Source: Erythrobacter colymbi (GTDB lineage Bacteria; Pseudomonadota; Alphaproteobacteria; Sphingomonadales; Sphingomonadaceae). From it: a stretch of DNA of 64,000 bases. The stretch spans positions 248,001-312,000 of the forward strand of contig NZ_MUYK01000001.1 in assembly GCF_002155685.1 (NCBI RefSeq). The letters are read 5' to 3'. This document shows, one piece after another, positions 15,663 through 24,157 of this stretch. Each line of letters starts with the position of its first letter. Positions within the stretch are counted from its first letter, which is position 1. The translations under genes and the position numbers were made by a program. Under the pieces are notes generated by a model that was not told the origin of the DNA, did not search any database, and saw only the letters and a list, made by a program, of their open reading frames with translations.

Positions 15663-16661
15663 ATGGCAACCAGAGCACAGGAAACCCTCACCGAGGTGGT
15701 GGAACAGCAGGGCGAGATGACGCCCGAGGACCGCTTCATCGAAGAGCAGATCGAGTGGCTGAAGGGCCATCGCGCAGAGACCGGCGCGAGCTTCACCGAG
15801 ATCGCCAGCTGGACCGGCATCGCCCACGGGACGGTGAGCAACCTGCTCGGCAAGGGCTATGCAGGCAACCGCAAGAAGTATGCCGACATGATCGCCAAGT
15901 ATCGTCATACGCTGGAATCGCAGTCCGAGGTGGTGGCCGATCTGCCCGAAAAGCCGGGGTATTTCGAGACCCCCACGAGCTCAGCGATCAACCGCTATCT
16001 TCAGTGGGCGCAGCGCGGGCGTCTGGTGCTGATCGTGACGGGCGCGGGTCTCGGCAAGACCGAGACAGCGCGGAACTTCCTGCGCGATAACCACAACAGC
16101 TTCATGGCGACGATGACCGCCTCGACCAGCGGGATCATGCCGATGCAGCAGCGGGTGCTGCGCGCGCTCGGCGAGAAGCAGGCGGTCGGCTCGCCCGCCC
16201 ACCTGTCCGAGCTGATCTGCGACAAGGTCCGCAACCTGCGCCACGCTGTGATCATCATCGATGAGGCCCAGCACCTGTCGATCAAGGCGCTGGAGGAGAT
16301 CCGCAGCTGGCACGACGAGACCGGCGTCGGCATCGCCCTGATGGGCAACGAGCGCGTGCAGCAGTCGATCTACGGCATCAGCCGCGCAGCCGACTTCGCC
16401 CAGATCTTCAGCCGCATCGGTCTCAGCCTGACCCGCCCGCAGGCGGTCCAGGGCGATGCCGAGGCGCTGGCGGCGGCGTGGGGCATCACCGATCCCAAGA
16501 TCATCGCCAAGATCGCCGAGTTCGCCAGCAAGCCGGGCGCGCTGCGCGGGGCCACCTTCGCGCTGGAAGTCGCCCACCTGATGGCCGTGACGCAGGGCAC
16601 CGCCGTGACGCTGGAGCACCTCACCAAGGCGTGGGCCCAGAATTCGAGGACGGCGAAGTGA
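15663..16661 (+). CDS. B: Mu-type target-selection ATPase B
   Basis: 332 residues, about the size of MuB (312). An N-terminal helix-turn-helix (FTEIASWTGIAHGTVSNLLG) is followed by an AAA+ core with Walker A GAGLGKTE (127-134) and Walker B IIIDEAQH (DE at 200-201). It forms ATP-dependent filaments on target DNA, delivers targets to transposase A and confers target immunity in Mu. The gene stands 73 nt after A, separated by a hairpin. Confidence 0.95.
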   Translation: MATRAQETLTEVVEQQGEMTPEDRFIEEQIEWLKGHRAETGASFTEIASWTGIAHGTVSNLLGKGYAGNRKKYADMIAKYRHTLESQSEVVADLPEKPGYFETPTSSAINRYLQWAQRGRLVLIVTGAGLGKTETARNFLRDNHNSFMATMTASTSGIMPMQQRVLRALGEKQAVGSPAHLSELICDKVRNLRHAVIIIDEAQHLSIKALEEIRSWHDETGVGIALMGNERVQQSIYGISRAADFAQIFSRIGLSLTRPQAVQGDAEALAAAWGITDPKIIAKIAEFASKPGALRGATFALEVAHLMAVTQGTAVTLEHLTKAWAQNSRTAK

Positions 16662-16816
16662 CCCGCCTCCTCCACCTCTACCGCCAGACCGCGCGCGAGC
16701 TTGATGCCGCGCGCGGCCCCGGCTCCGCCCGATCCGAAGCGATCGGAATGATCATCACCCTCGGCCTCTTCGCCATCCTTGCGATCGGCGTGGCCGCAAT
16801 CACGGGAGACGCCTGA
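16658..16816 (+). CDS. Small membrane protein
   Basis: 52 residues from a GTG overlapping the B stop. Basic N-terminus, then one hydrophobic helix (GMIITLGLFAILAIGVAAI). Function unknown. Confidence 0.55.
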   Translation: MTRLLHLYRQTARELDAARGPGSARSEAIGMIITLGLFAILAIGVAAITGDA

Positions 16817-17523
16817 TGGCCCTGTCCCTAGCCGCCATGGCGCCCGCCGGGCGTCAACTCCTCGATCCCCGCGCCCGGCGTCGCAACGCCATGATCGGCA
16901 AGGTCCATGTCGCCCGCAAGGCGCTGAACCTCGACGAGGATGACTATCGCCAGATCCTGATGCAGGAGACCGGCCACGATTCCGCCAAGCACTGCACCGA
17001 GCAGCAGCTCGAACGCGTGCTCGGCCGGTTCGAGGCGCTGGGCTGGAAGCCGCTGCCGAAAGCCACCGGCAAGGGCGTCGCGCAGAACCCGACGGCCCGC
17101 AAGGCGCGGGCGCTGTGGATCTCGCTCTACCACCTCGGCGCGGTGCGCAGCCGGGATGAGAAGGCGCTGGAGGCCTTCGCCAAGCGCCAGATGGGCTGCG
17201 AGCGGCTCGCCTGGATGAAGCAGTCGGAAGGCTTCAAGCTGATCGAGGCGCTCAAGAAAATGGCCGAGAAAGAAGGCTGGGCGCAGCTCGATGCCAAGGG
17301 CAACAACCTGTCGGTGCTGAAGCTGAACGAGGGGCTCTGCGACGCGATCCTCGCCAAGCTGGTGAAGATCGGCGAGGCGCGGCCGGACTGGACGCTCAAC
17401 ACCGCCGCATGGCGGCTGTGCGGCATCGAGCTGGGCGCGGAAGGGCCGATGGGGGCAGAGGCCTACCAGACCCTCGCCCAGCAGCTCGGCGCAAAGCTGC
17501 GCGACGCGGGCGGCGCGGCATGA
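16816..17523 (+). CDS. GemA-like regulatory protein (DUF1018)
   Basis: 235 residues. IGKVHVARKALNLDEDDYRQ near the start, and later RKARALWISLYHLGAVRSRD, fit the Mu GemA/gp16 family, reported to affect host gene expression and DNA topology. The C-terminal half (APAAYQT-like region, LRDAGGAA) is more variable. Its position between B and Mor matches Mu. Confidence 0.85.
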   Translation: MALSLAAMAPAGRQLLDPRARRRNAMIGKVHVARKALNLDEDDYRQILMQETGHDSAKHCTEQQLERVLGRFEALGWKPLPKATGKGVAQNPTARKARALWISLYHLGAVRSRDEKALEAFAKRQMGCERLAWMKQSEGFKLIEALKKMAEKEGWAQLDAKGNNLSVLKLNEGLCDAILAKLVKIGEARPDWTLNTAAWRLCGIELGAEGPMGAEAYQTLAQQLGAKLRDAGGAA

Positions 17524-17672
17524 ACGCGCCCGAATGGTTCGACGTCGCCCCGGGCCATGCCGGATTCGGCCGGCTCACCGCCACGCACGGCGCGTTCCGC
17601 AGCATCCTGCGGACGATGCTCCCCTACTCCATGCGCGCCGAGTTCTTCGGGGCGAGCGAGGTGCAGCAATGA
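17520..17672 (+). CDS. Small hypothetical protein
   Basis: 50 residues, overlapping the GemA stop and the next ATG. No recognisable motif. It shares the ending EVQQ with the following gene, which may reflect a ribosome-site-driven similarity at the two gene ends. Confidence 0.5.
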   Translation: MNAPEWFDVAPGHAGFGRLTATHGAFRSILRTMLPYSMRAEFFGASEVQQ

Positions 17673-17950
17673 ACGAGCAGACCATCATCAGCGATAGGGA
17701 CCAGCCCGCACCCTCGCTAGAGCAGGTGCTGTCCGGTGTCGGGACCGACCAGATCCTCTGCTGCGAATTTCTTCCGGAGATCAGCAAGTGGAGCTGTGTG
17801 GCCTACGCAAGCACGGGGCACGAGCCTACGGCCTATGGCATCGGCGAAAGCCTCGCCGCGGCGCTCGCCGACCTTCATCCGCCCGTCTTTCTGAAGCGCG
17901 CTCGCCCGGCCGGTCCGGGCGAATGGTCGACCGAAGAGGTGCAGCAATGA
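17669..17950 (+). CDS. Hypothetical middle-region protein
   Basis: 93 residues, acidic, with a probable beta segment (WSCVAYASTGHEPTAYGIGE) and SLAAALADLH helix. No family recognised. The gene overlaps both neighbours by 4 nt. Confidence 0.55.
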   Translation: MNEQTIISDRDQPAPSLEQVLSGVGTDQILCCEFLPEISKWSCVAYASTGHEPTAYGIGESLAAALADLHPPVFLKRARPAGPGEWSTEEVQQ

Positions 17951-18162
17951 ACGCGCCCGCCACCTTCCTCCGCCCTGCGCCGCAGCTCTATTGGCCCGGC
18001 GAGACCAACCGCTGTCCGTGCTGCGGCGGCAGGGCGTGGCATGTCGGCCGCGTCACCGCCGAGTGCGCAGCCTGCGATCATGCCCTGCCGCTGGCCCATG
18101 CGCCTGAAGGTGGCGAGGCGGTCTGGGAAGGCCCTGCCACAGCCGAGCAGGGCGAGCAATGA
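17947..18162 (+). CDS. Small zinc-ribbon protein
   Basis: 71 residues with two Cys pairs (CPCCGG and CAACDH), a likely zinc ribbon. Perhaps a nucleic-acid or protein adaptor; role unknown. Confidence 0.6.
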   Translation: MNAPATFLRPAPQLYWPGETNRCPCCGGRAWHVGRVTAECAACDHALPLAHAPEGGEAVWEGPATAEQGEQ

Positions 18163-18377
18163 TGGGCAGTTCACCCTTCAATCGTGAGGAGCTGGGCCGA
18201 GCTATGGGTTCGGCGTTCACTGCCGGCTCCCGCATCATCGATGCGGCTTGGCGCGTGGCCCGGATGCACAGGATCTATCCGGGCATCAAGGCAGTGTGGG
18301 CATTTGATTTCGATGGCCTTGAGATGAAGGTGACCGTCGAGGTGGCTAAGCCCGCTAACCAGAAGATCGCGGAATAG
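18159..18377 (+). CDS. Hypothetical protein preceding mor
   Basis: 72 residues. Begins MMGSSPFNREELGRAMGSAF and has a beta-rich C-terminus (AVWAFDFDGLEMKVTVEVAK). The stop overlaps the GTG of mor. No family recognised. Confidence 0.55.
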   Translation: MMGSSPFNREELGRAMGSAFTAGSRIIDAAWRVARMHRIYPGIKAVWAFDFDGLEMKVTVEVAKPANQKIAE

Positions 18378-18751
18378 TGACCGAAGCGCTCGCCTCGACC
18401 GGATCGGCCGTGCTGGACGAGATCGCTGCGGTCATCGGGCCGAAGGCGGCGCTCGACTTCGCCGTCGAGTTCCGGGGCGAGCGCGTCTACATCCCCCAGA
18501 ACCCGGAGCGCGAGCCGCGCATCGCCGAGGCGATCGGCGAGGAGCTGGCGCGCAAGCTCTGCGATGCGATGTGGCGCACGATCGTGCGCGTGCCGATGCG
18601 GGCGGTGCTGGAGCAGAAGGTCAAGCAGCTGGCCGACGAAGGCCGGATGACACGGCGCGAGATTGCACGCCACTTGCGAATTCGCGAGGGCCGGGTCTAT
18701 GAGATCCTCGAACGCGCCCGCAAGGAACAGGACCAGCTGCGGCTCTTCTGA
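18377..18751 (+). CDS. mor: Mor-family middle/late transcription activator
   Basis: 124 residues from a GTG. The family has an N-terminal dimerisation part and a C-terminal helix-turn-helix, here MTRREIARHLRIREGRVYEI. Mor in Mu activates the middle promoter, which then makes C for late genes. No separate C gene was recognised here, so this protein may activate late promoters directly. The duplicated 59-bp leaders at 18752 and 31084 are the probable targets; the first lies directly after its stop. Confidence 0.88.
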   Translation: MTEALASTGSAVLDEIAAVIGPKAALDFAVEFRGERVYIPQNPEREPRIAEAIGEELARKLCDAMWRTIVRVPMRAVLEQKVKQLADEGRMTRREIARHLRIREGRVYEILERARKEQDQLRLF

Positions 18752-18810
18752 CGGACTTGCTACGCGGGCGGAGGTAACGCGCCCGCCCGATCCGCCGTTA
18801 GGCGCGGATC
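18752..18810 (+). promoter_or_regulatory. Candidate Mor-dependent late promoter (lysis operon)
   Basis: The 31 bases at 18752-18782 are repeated exactly at 31084-31114. Within them GCTAC (18759) and GTAAC (18774) form an imperfect dyad. A TAGG follows 47 bases from the repeat start and the ATG 59 bases from it, the same spacing at both sites. If TAGG belongs to the -10 element, the transcript would begin almost at the ATG (leaderless). Confidence 0.7.
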
Positions 18811-19386
18811 ATGACCGCCACCCTTCTTTCCGAAAAGACGCTGCTCGAAATCGCCGAGCACGAGGGCCTTGTGCTCGAATCCTACCTCGACAGCGTCGGG
18901 GTCTGGACGTGGGGTTTCGGCGTCACCGACAAGAGCGGGCACAAGGTCGGCCGCTACCGTAAGAACCGCTCCACGATCGAGCGCGCGGTCGAGGTCTTCG
19001 AGTGGCTGCTGCGCGACAAGTACCTCCCCGAGGTTCTGCGCGCCTTCAAGGGCCGCACGCTGACTGAGGCGCAGCTCGCAGCCGCGCTCTCCTTCCACTG
19101 GAACACCGGCGCGATCGGGCGGGCCGACTGGGTGAAGTCGTTCCTCAAGGGTCAGCGCGAACAGGCGTGGATCGAGTTCCTGTACTGGTCGAAGCCGCGC
19201 GAGATCATCACCCGCCGCAAGGCCGAGCGCGACCTGTTCTTCGATGGTCGCTGGAGCGGTGATGGCGTCGTCCTGATGTATGAGGAGGTGCGCCCCAATG
19301 GCACGATCCGGTGGTCGAGCGCGCGCCAGATCGACATCCGCGACGAGGTCCGCGCCGCGCTCGCCCGCAACGGAGGGCGGGCCTGA
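18811..19386 (+). CDS. Endolysin, GH24 lysozyme-like
   Basis: 191 residues. The T4/P22-type catalytic triad E18, D27, T33 is present in HEGLVLESYLDSVGVWTWGF with the classic 9- and 6-residue spacing. It cuts the glycan strands of peptidoglycan at lysis. No signal or SAR segment is visible, so it needs a holin. The C-terminal half includes AWIEFLYWSKPREIITRRKA, seen in related phage lysozymes. First gene after the candidate late promoter; no clear Shine-Dalgarno site. Confidence 0.92.
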   Translation: MTATLLSEKTLLEIAEHEGLVLESYLDSVGVWTWGFGVTDKSGHKVGRYRKNRSTIERAVEVFEWLLRDKYLPEVLRAFKGRTLTEAQLAAALSFHWNTGAIGRADWVKSFLKGQREQAWIEFLYWSKPREIITRRKAERDLFFDGRWSGDGVVLMYEEVRPNGTIRWSSARQIDIRDEVRAALARNGGRA

Positions 19387-20042
19387 TGTGGCTGGCGCTC
19401 AAGCTGCTCTTCTCGGGTATCGCTGAGAAGCTCCTGAAGGTCTTCTCAGCGGTGGGCAGGTGGGTGCTGGCCGACTGGCGGCACGCGGCCATCCTGGCGC
19501 TTGCGGTGTTCGGAGCATTTCATCAATTCATCCTCGCCCCGCGGATGCGGGCTCTCATCGAGGAGAGCGGGCAGCTGGTGACCGATACCCAGCTCGCGCA
19601 CCTGGGCACCATCTTCAACTTCATCGATGCCAGCGCCGAGGCCCAGCGCCGCGCTAAGGCCAATGCCGCGCGCGTGAAGGCCGAACAGGAGGAAATCACC
19701 GATGCGACTCTCGCCGATCTTCGCAGCGATCATGCTGCTCTGCGCCTTCGCTTTGACCGCCTGCGGGCGCGAGCAGCCGCAGGCGATCCCGGCCGTGCCG
19801 ACGCAGCTGGTCTGCCCGGTACCGGCGACGCCGCCGGCCGAGCTGCTGCAGCGTCCGGCGATCAAGATCTTCGCGCCGCCGGAGACGTAAGTCCAAAAGC
19901 GTACTGCCCCTCGCAATTCGTCTGCCTGACGATCGAGGAGGCGGAGCAGGCCAGCATCGATGCGCACAACCACGATCGCCTGATCGACTGGGTCGAGGCG
20001 CAGTCCGCCGTCCGCTTCACGCCGAAGGAGCCCGCCGAATGA
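19386..20042 (+). CDS. Rz-like inner-membrane spanin subunit (i-spanin)
   Basis: 218 residues. An N-terminal membrane anchor (HAAILALAVFGAFHQFIL) is followed by a periplasmic coiled-coil (AEAQRRAKANAARVKAEQEE). A lipoprotein gene is nested inside it in another frame (19702-19890), the classic Rz/Rz1 arrangement. The pair spans the periplasm and fuses inner and outer membranes in the last lysis step. The ATG overlaps the endolysin stop. Confidence 0.78.
   Translation: MWLALKLLFSGIAEKLLKVFSAVGRWVLADWRHAAILALAVFGAFHQFILAPRMRALIEESGQLVTDTQLAHLGTIFNFIDASAEAQRRAKANAARVKAEQEEITDATLADLRSDHAALRLRFDRLRARAAAGDPGRADAAGLPGTGDAAGRAAAASGDQDLRAAGDVSPKAYCPSQFVCLTIEEAEQASIDAHNHDRLIDWVEAQSAVRFTPKEPAE
19702..19890 (+). 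CDS. Rz1-like outer-membrane spanin lipoprotein (o-spanin), nested gene
   Basis: 62 residues, wholly inside the Rz-like gene in the +1 frame. Signal peptide MRLSPIFAAIMLLCAFALTA with mature Cys21 (lipobox LTAC), then a proline-rich stretch (AIPAVPTQLVCPVPATPPAE). Size, lipobox, prolines and nesting all match Rz1 proteins. Confidence 0.82.
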   Translation: MRLSPIFAAIMLLCAFALTACGREQPQAIPAVPTQLVCPVPATPPAELLQRPAIKIFAPPET

Positions 20043-20191
20043 AGCGCGGCACCTTTAACCTCGGCCCAAACCGGCACCGCCAGCTCGCGTTCGCGAAGAT
20101 CGATGATGACGGGGTTCTCCTGCAGCTCGGTCCCAACCGCGTGGTCCTCAGTCACGAGCAGGCGCAGCTTCTGAAAGACGTCCTCGCATGA
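20039..20191 (+). CDS. Small hypothetical protein
   Basis: 50 residues (GTFNLGPNRHRQLAFAKIDD ...), overlapping the Rz-like stop and the next ATG. It has the look of a compact beta domain. No family recognised. Confidence 0.55.
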   Translation: MKRGTFNLGPNRHRQLAFAKIDDDGVLLQLGPNRVVLSHEQAQLLKDVLA

Positions 20192-23100
20192 CAGATCTTC
20201 GTACCATCAGCCCGGACGAGCTGCCCGAGCTATCGGAAATTCCGGCAGATCTCCGCGCTATCGTGTTTTCCCCCACGGGGCCGTTGCAGGCAGTGCCATA
20301 TGACCGGCTTCTCTCGAAGCTGATCGCTGCTGACCTCGCGAAGGCGAACAAGGCGGCGCTTGACGCTGATCTCGCCCATGCGGCCGACAGTGTCGCGCTG
20401 GTCTTCAACGATGCCACAGCCATCAACAATGGCTGGTACCGGAAGGTCGGCGCGTCCGGCGTCGGCAACTGGACCCAGTTCGAGGAACTGGCGCGCAGCA
20501 GCCGCATCCTCGCCCAGGCGGCAGCCGCAACGGCAACAGCTGCGGTTGAAGGGCTCGACGCGGCCGCCGCCGCGAAGGTCACCGAAATCAATGATGCTGG
20601 TGCCGCCAAGGTGGGGGACGTCAACGAGGCCGCGGCCGCAAAGGTCACCGAGATCAATGACGCGGGGGCCGCAAGGGTCGGCGATGTCAACGGCGCCGGC
20701 GCAGCGCAGGTGGCGGCTGTCGCGACTGAGGGTGCCAACCAGATCGCGCTCGCAACCGCCCAGGCCGCGCTCGCGGGGCAACTCGCCGGCTCGGTCGTGC
20801 GCGCCAATCTGATCGAGCTCGAAGATGGGATCGAGCGGCCGCGGGTGATGATCTACCAGTCGGGCGCGAACCGCTGGCGGCGCACCGCCAGCGGCTATGC
20901 GATCGCCCTCGCGAATGAGGAGCGCCGCTGCTTTGGCAACGATGGCAGCTACCTCGGTAACGCGCTGGAGCGCGGGGATACGTACTGGGCCCCGCCGCTC
21001 AACAACAAGACGGCCTATGCCGGCACCGCCGACCTGCGCCGCTTCGACATCACCAATCTGGGCACGGACACCCGCCTCTACCCGGGGCAACACACCGAGG
21101 CCGATATCCTTGGCGGCACCGGCGCAGGCATGCTCATCACCCAGGGCAACAGCACCAACGCCTTCGGCACCTTCAACAACGTCAACGTGCCGGTCCTCGC
21201 AGGGCAGCTGTTCTCGATCGAGTATGGTCTGACGATCGAAGGTGGTGCGGCAGGGCAGGTCGCGCCGCGGTCGTCTGGTGGCCGCAGCTTCAGCTTCACC
21301 TTCAACCACGACGCGACCGGCGAGATCACCGGCTACACCGAGAACTGGGGCACGTTCAAAGCGGACTTCAGCAACGGCGAGATCATCAACGGCAAGCGCC
21401 GCGTCACGCTCCACGTACTCACCACCGCGACGGCCAACGGCAACGTCCAGCCCGGCTTCGGGTGGCCGGGGGCGAACGCCGGCCGCAAGATCACGGTCGA
21501 CTGGGTCAAGGTCCGCGTCGCCCCGGTCGCCCCGATGAGCACCTTCCCGGTCTATGGCACCCTCGCCAGCGCGCAGGTTGTGCTTGCCGACGACGTGATC
21601 CTGACCGGCCTCGGCGCGGGCTTCGGCTACATCTTCCAGGACGTCGGCCTCTCGCGTTCGGTCATGCCGAGCGGGCAGATCACGGTGCCCGCGATCCTCA
21701 TGGGCGGCAGCCTGTCGCCGATCGAGCGCAAGATCCGCGTGGTCCGCTCGCCGACCACAACCGACCGCGCCGGGCCCAACCACACGGGCCGCGAGGATTT
21801 CCACTTCCGCCCCTGGCAGAGCCCCGCGAACCACACGGTCTTTGCCGGCCCCGGGGCCTTCCCCAACCAGATCGGGTGGAACACCAGTGGCAGCACCGCG
21901 ACCAATCTGTCGATCACGCCGGTCTTCCGCGAGCGCGCGCCCGATCTCGCGCCGATGCTGCGCAAGGTGGTCACCAGCCAGACCTACGTTCTCGGCGCGC
22001 TCGACCTGTCGGCCTCTACGCTTCACGCCGCATCGCACGACAAGGTGCTCTACTGGCAGCAGACCGACATTCCGAACGACAGCGCCACTGCCACGCACTG
22101 GGTGGTCGCGTCGACCAACGTGAACCTTGCCGATACCCTCGTGCTCGGCTGCCGGGTCGAGGACACCCGCGCGCGCGACTTTGCCCAGGAGGACGAGGAG
22201 CGCGAGCACAACCAGTACATGGGCGAGCTGCTGGTCACCAGCCAGAGCGGCGGCACGATCGACTTCTCGCGCTTCCGCGCCGACAGCCTCGCGCGGATCA
22301 GCCCGCGCACCGGGGCGACCGCCACCGCGGCGACCGTGATCTGCGACGACAGCTACCAGCGCCACGTCTTCTCCGATAACTGGTTCTGGACGCAGGGCAC
22401 GCTCTCGGTCAGCTTCCGCCGGGTGGTGCAGGGGCCGGGCACCGCGCCGCAGTGCGACCTTTACCAGTCGCGCCGGCCGATCCTCGTCAACCTGCTCGAC
22501 GGCAACGGGTGGCAGACGCTCGCGGCGGCGGGCAAGACGGCGGCGAACCTGCCGTGCGGGCGTCGCGCCAAGCACCTCGGCACCTATGACTTCGGCACCG
22601 ATACCGAAACCCGCGCGCCCGAGTTCGGCGAGACCTGCATCGTCCGGTACTGGGACTTCCCCTCCAGCTCGGGAATCACCTCGCGCACCGATCGCCAGTG
22701 GAACGCCAGCCAGGTTGCGCGCGGCGGCGTGACCCGCTTCCCGCGCGCGGGCGATGTCTTCGTGCTGAGCGGCAAGGATCGCGTCACCGGCCAGACCATG
22801 CAGGTCAAGATCACCGCCGACCTCGGGTTCTACAACGGCTCGAACGTGTGGACCACCAGCGCCAACCCGGCGCTGATGCAGACCGGCACGCACGCCGACC
22901 ACTTCCAGGTCAACCGCACCCTGACCGACTTCACCCTGACCGCCTTCGAGGATGTCTTCATGTTCGGCTCGGGCCAGGGGCCGTTCCTGACGGGCGATCC
23001 GGCGCTTGGCGCGTCGGGCTCGATCATCAGGAGCGCGACCATCCGGCGCCTGTTCGGTGCGCTTTCAACCTCGAACGCGGTCCGCAGCGACTGGTCGCGG

Positions 23101-23826
23101 CCGCCGACCTGCACGCTGACCTTGCGCCAGTCTGCCTTCGTGCAGATCGCCAACCCCTACCGCTACTCCGATGGCTCGCAGGTGCGCCCGAACGTCGGCG
23201 CGGCGGGGCCCAACAACGTGCTCGATGTCGATGCGACGGTGGTGATCTCCGGGGACAATGCCGGCATCGGCGGCGTCTCGGTCACGGCCGGGGCCACGCT
23301 TGTTGGGTCGCTGACCTTCGTGCCCTGCTCGGCTGTCAGCGCCTTCACCACGGTCACCGATCCCACCGCCAAGCCGCAGATCCGCGACCTGGTCCATTCG
23401 GAATACATCGACCCGGTGAGCAGGCTGGTGAAGCTGCCGGATGACTTCCGCGACTTCCGCGTCACCTCGCTCCTCGAGGAGATGGTGGGCTGGGCGGTCA
23501 ACGACACCTTCAAGACGCTCTGCGACTACCACCGCCAGCGCTCCGACCGGTTCGTGAAGGAATGGGAGCGCCTCTTCATCGATGATGCGACCCGCAACGT
23601 CCGCGTGATCAAGGTGCCCAACACCACCCCCGTCGGCACCGTGCTGGTGACGGGCCTGCGCGGTTCGGACTGGCACTGGTTCTGGGGCGCCGGTCGCAAT
23701 GGCTGGGTGTCGATCGACAACCAGGGCCGTGCCGTGCTGGCGCGCGCGCTCACCGGCCTCAACCGCATGCTCTCGCCGATGATGACCACGGCCGAGGAAG
23801 TGCTGATCTTCGACGTAACCGCCTGA
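20188..23826 (+). CDS. Large tail-fibre-like / receptor-binding candidate protein
   Basis: 1212 residues, the largest phage gene. Residues about 110-185 hold Ala-rich near-repeats of 22 residues (AAAKVTEINDAGAAKVGDVN, then the same with ARVGDVN), typical of trimeric fibre shafts. The centre is rich in Thr, Gly, Asn and aromatic residues, as in beta-structured adhesins. No enzymatic motif was recognised. It sits between spanins and packaging genes rather than after the baseplate. It may be a side or long fibre that recognises the host surface; a second, smaller fibre gene lies at 45396. The role is inferred from composition only. Confidence 0.6.
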   Translation: MTDLRTISPDELPELSEIPADLRAIVFSPTGPLQAVPYDRLLSKLIAADLAKANKAALDADLAHAADSVALVFNDATAINNGWYRKVGASGVGNWTQFEELARSSRILAQAAAATATAAVEGLDAAAAAKVTEINDAGAAKVGDVNEAAAAKVTEINDAGAARVGDVNGAGAAQVAAVATEGANQIALATAQAALAGQLAGSVVRANLIELEDGIERPRVMIYQSGANRWRRTASGYAIALANEERRCFGNDGSYLGNALERGDTYWAPPLNNKTAYAGTADLRRFDITNLGTDTRLYPGQHTEADILGGTGAGMLITQGNSTNAFGTFNNVNVPVLAGQLFSIEYGLTIEGGAAGQVAPRSSGGRSFSFTFNHDATGEITGYTENWGTFKADFSNGEIINGKRRVTLHVLTTATANGNVQPGFGWPGANAGRKITVDWVKVRVAPVAPMSTFPVYGTLASAQVVLADDVILTGLGAGFGYIFQDVGLSRSVMPSGQITVPAILMGGSLSPIERKIRVVRSPTTTDRAGPNHTGREDFHFRPWQSPANHTVFAGPGAFPNQIGWNTSGSTATNLSITPVFRERAPDLAPMLRKVVTSQTYVLGALDLSASTLHAASHDKVLYWQQTDIPNDSATATHWVVASTNVNLADTLVLGCRVEDTRARDFAQEDEEREHNQYMGELLVTSQSGGTIDFSRFRADSLARISPRTGATATAATVICDDSYQRHVFSDNWFWTQGTLSVSFRRVVQGPGTAPQCDLYQSRRPILVNLLDGNGWQTLAAAGKTAANLPCGRRAKHLGTYDFGTDTETRAPEFGETCIVRYWDFPSSSGITSRTDRQWNASQVARGGVTRFPRAGDVFVLSGKDRVTGQTMQVKITADLGFYNGSNVWTTSANPALMQTGTHADHFQVNRTLTDFTLTAFEDVFMFGSGQGPFLTGDPALGASGSIIRSATIRRLFGALSTSNAVRSDWSRPPTCTLTLRQSAFVQIANPYRYSDGSQVRPNVGAAGPNNVLDVDATVVISGDNAGIGGVSVTAGATLVGSLTFVPCSAVSAFTTVTDPTAKPQIRDLVHSEYIDPVSRLVKLPDDFRDFRVTSLLEEMVGWAVNDTFKTLCDYHRQRSDRFVKEWERLFIDDATRNVRVIKVPNTTPVGTVLVTGLRGSDWHWFWGAGRNGWVSIDNQGRAVLARALTGLNRMLSPMMTTAEEVLIFDVTA

Positions 23827-23840
23827 CGAAAGGGCCCGAC

Positions 23841-24149
23841 ATGACCGAACAGACCGACCGCGTTCCGACCGAGGCGCTGGATACGACCGAGGCACTGGCC
23901 GCGCGCGTGGCCGAGCTCGAGGCCGTGATCGAGGAGCTCAAGGCCTTCGGGCAGGAGCGCATCGACACGGCGCTCAAGAAGCTGGCCACCGACGCCAACG
24001 AAGCGATCGCGCTGGCGATCACCCGCGAGACCAGCACGCTCGAAGCGCGCCAGGTGGCCGAGTTCCAGGACCTCGCCGCCCGGATCGAGGGCAACAGCCG
24101 GATGATCACCGACCTCGACGACAAGTTCACCCAGGCGCTGGCTGAATAG
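23841..24149 (+). CDS. Coiled-coil hypothetical protein
   Basis: 102 residues, strongly acidic and helical (EALAARVAELEAVIEELKAF; ARIEGNSRMITDLDDKFTQA). It follows the large fibre-like gene and could be its partner or chaperone. No family recognised. Confidence 0.6.
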   Translation: MTEQTDRVPTEALDTTEALAARVAELEAVIEELKAFGQERIDTALKKLATDANEAIALAITRETSTLEARQVAEFQDLAARIEGNSRMITDLDDKFTQALAE

Positions 24150-24157
24150 CGGCAGTT

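Noticed and set aside
13577..15853. Leftward 758-codon frame opposite transposase A
   Set aside because: Transposase has the full DDE motif; the reverse frame lacks any recognisable domain.
18377..18751. Mu C late activator
   Set aside because: The gene fits Mor by position and length; only one member of the family is present, so no separate C was annotated.
20947..20962. A GGTAACGCGC match to part of the late promoter repeat
   Set aside because: It lies inside the fibre-like coding sequence and lacks the rest of the repeat and the spacing to a start codon.
20230..22902. Leftward 890-codon frame opposite the fibre-like gene
   Set aside because: Low-complexity Arg/Ala/Val content, no motif, and no matching gene order. 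Rejected as a shadow.
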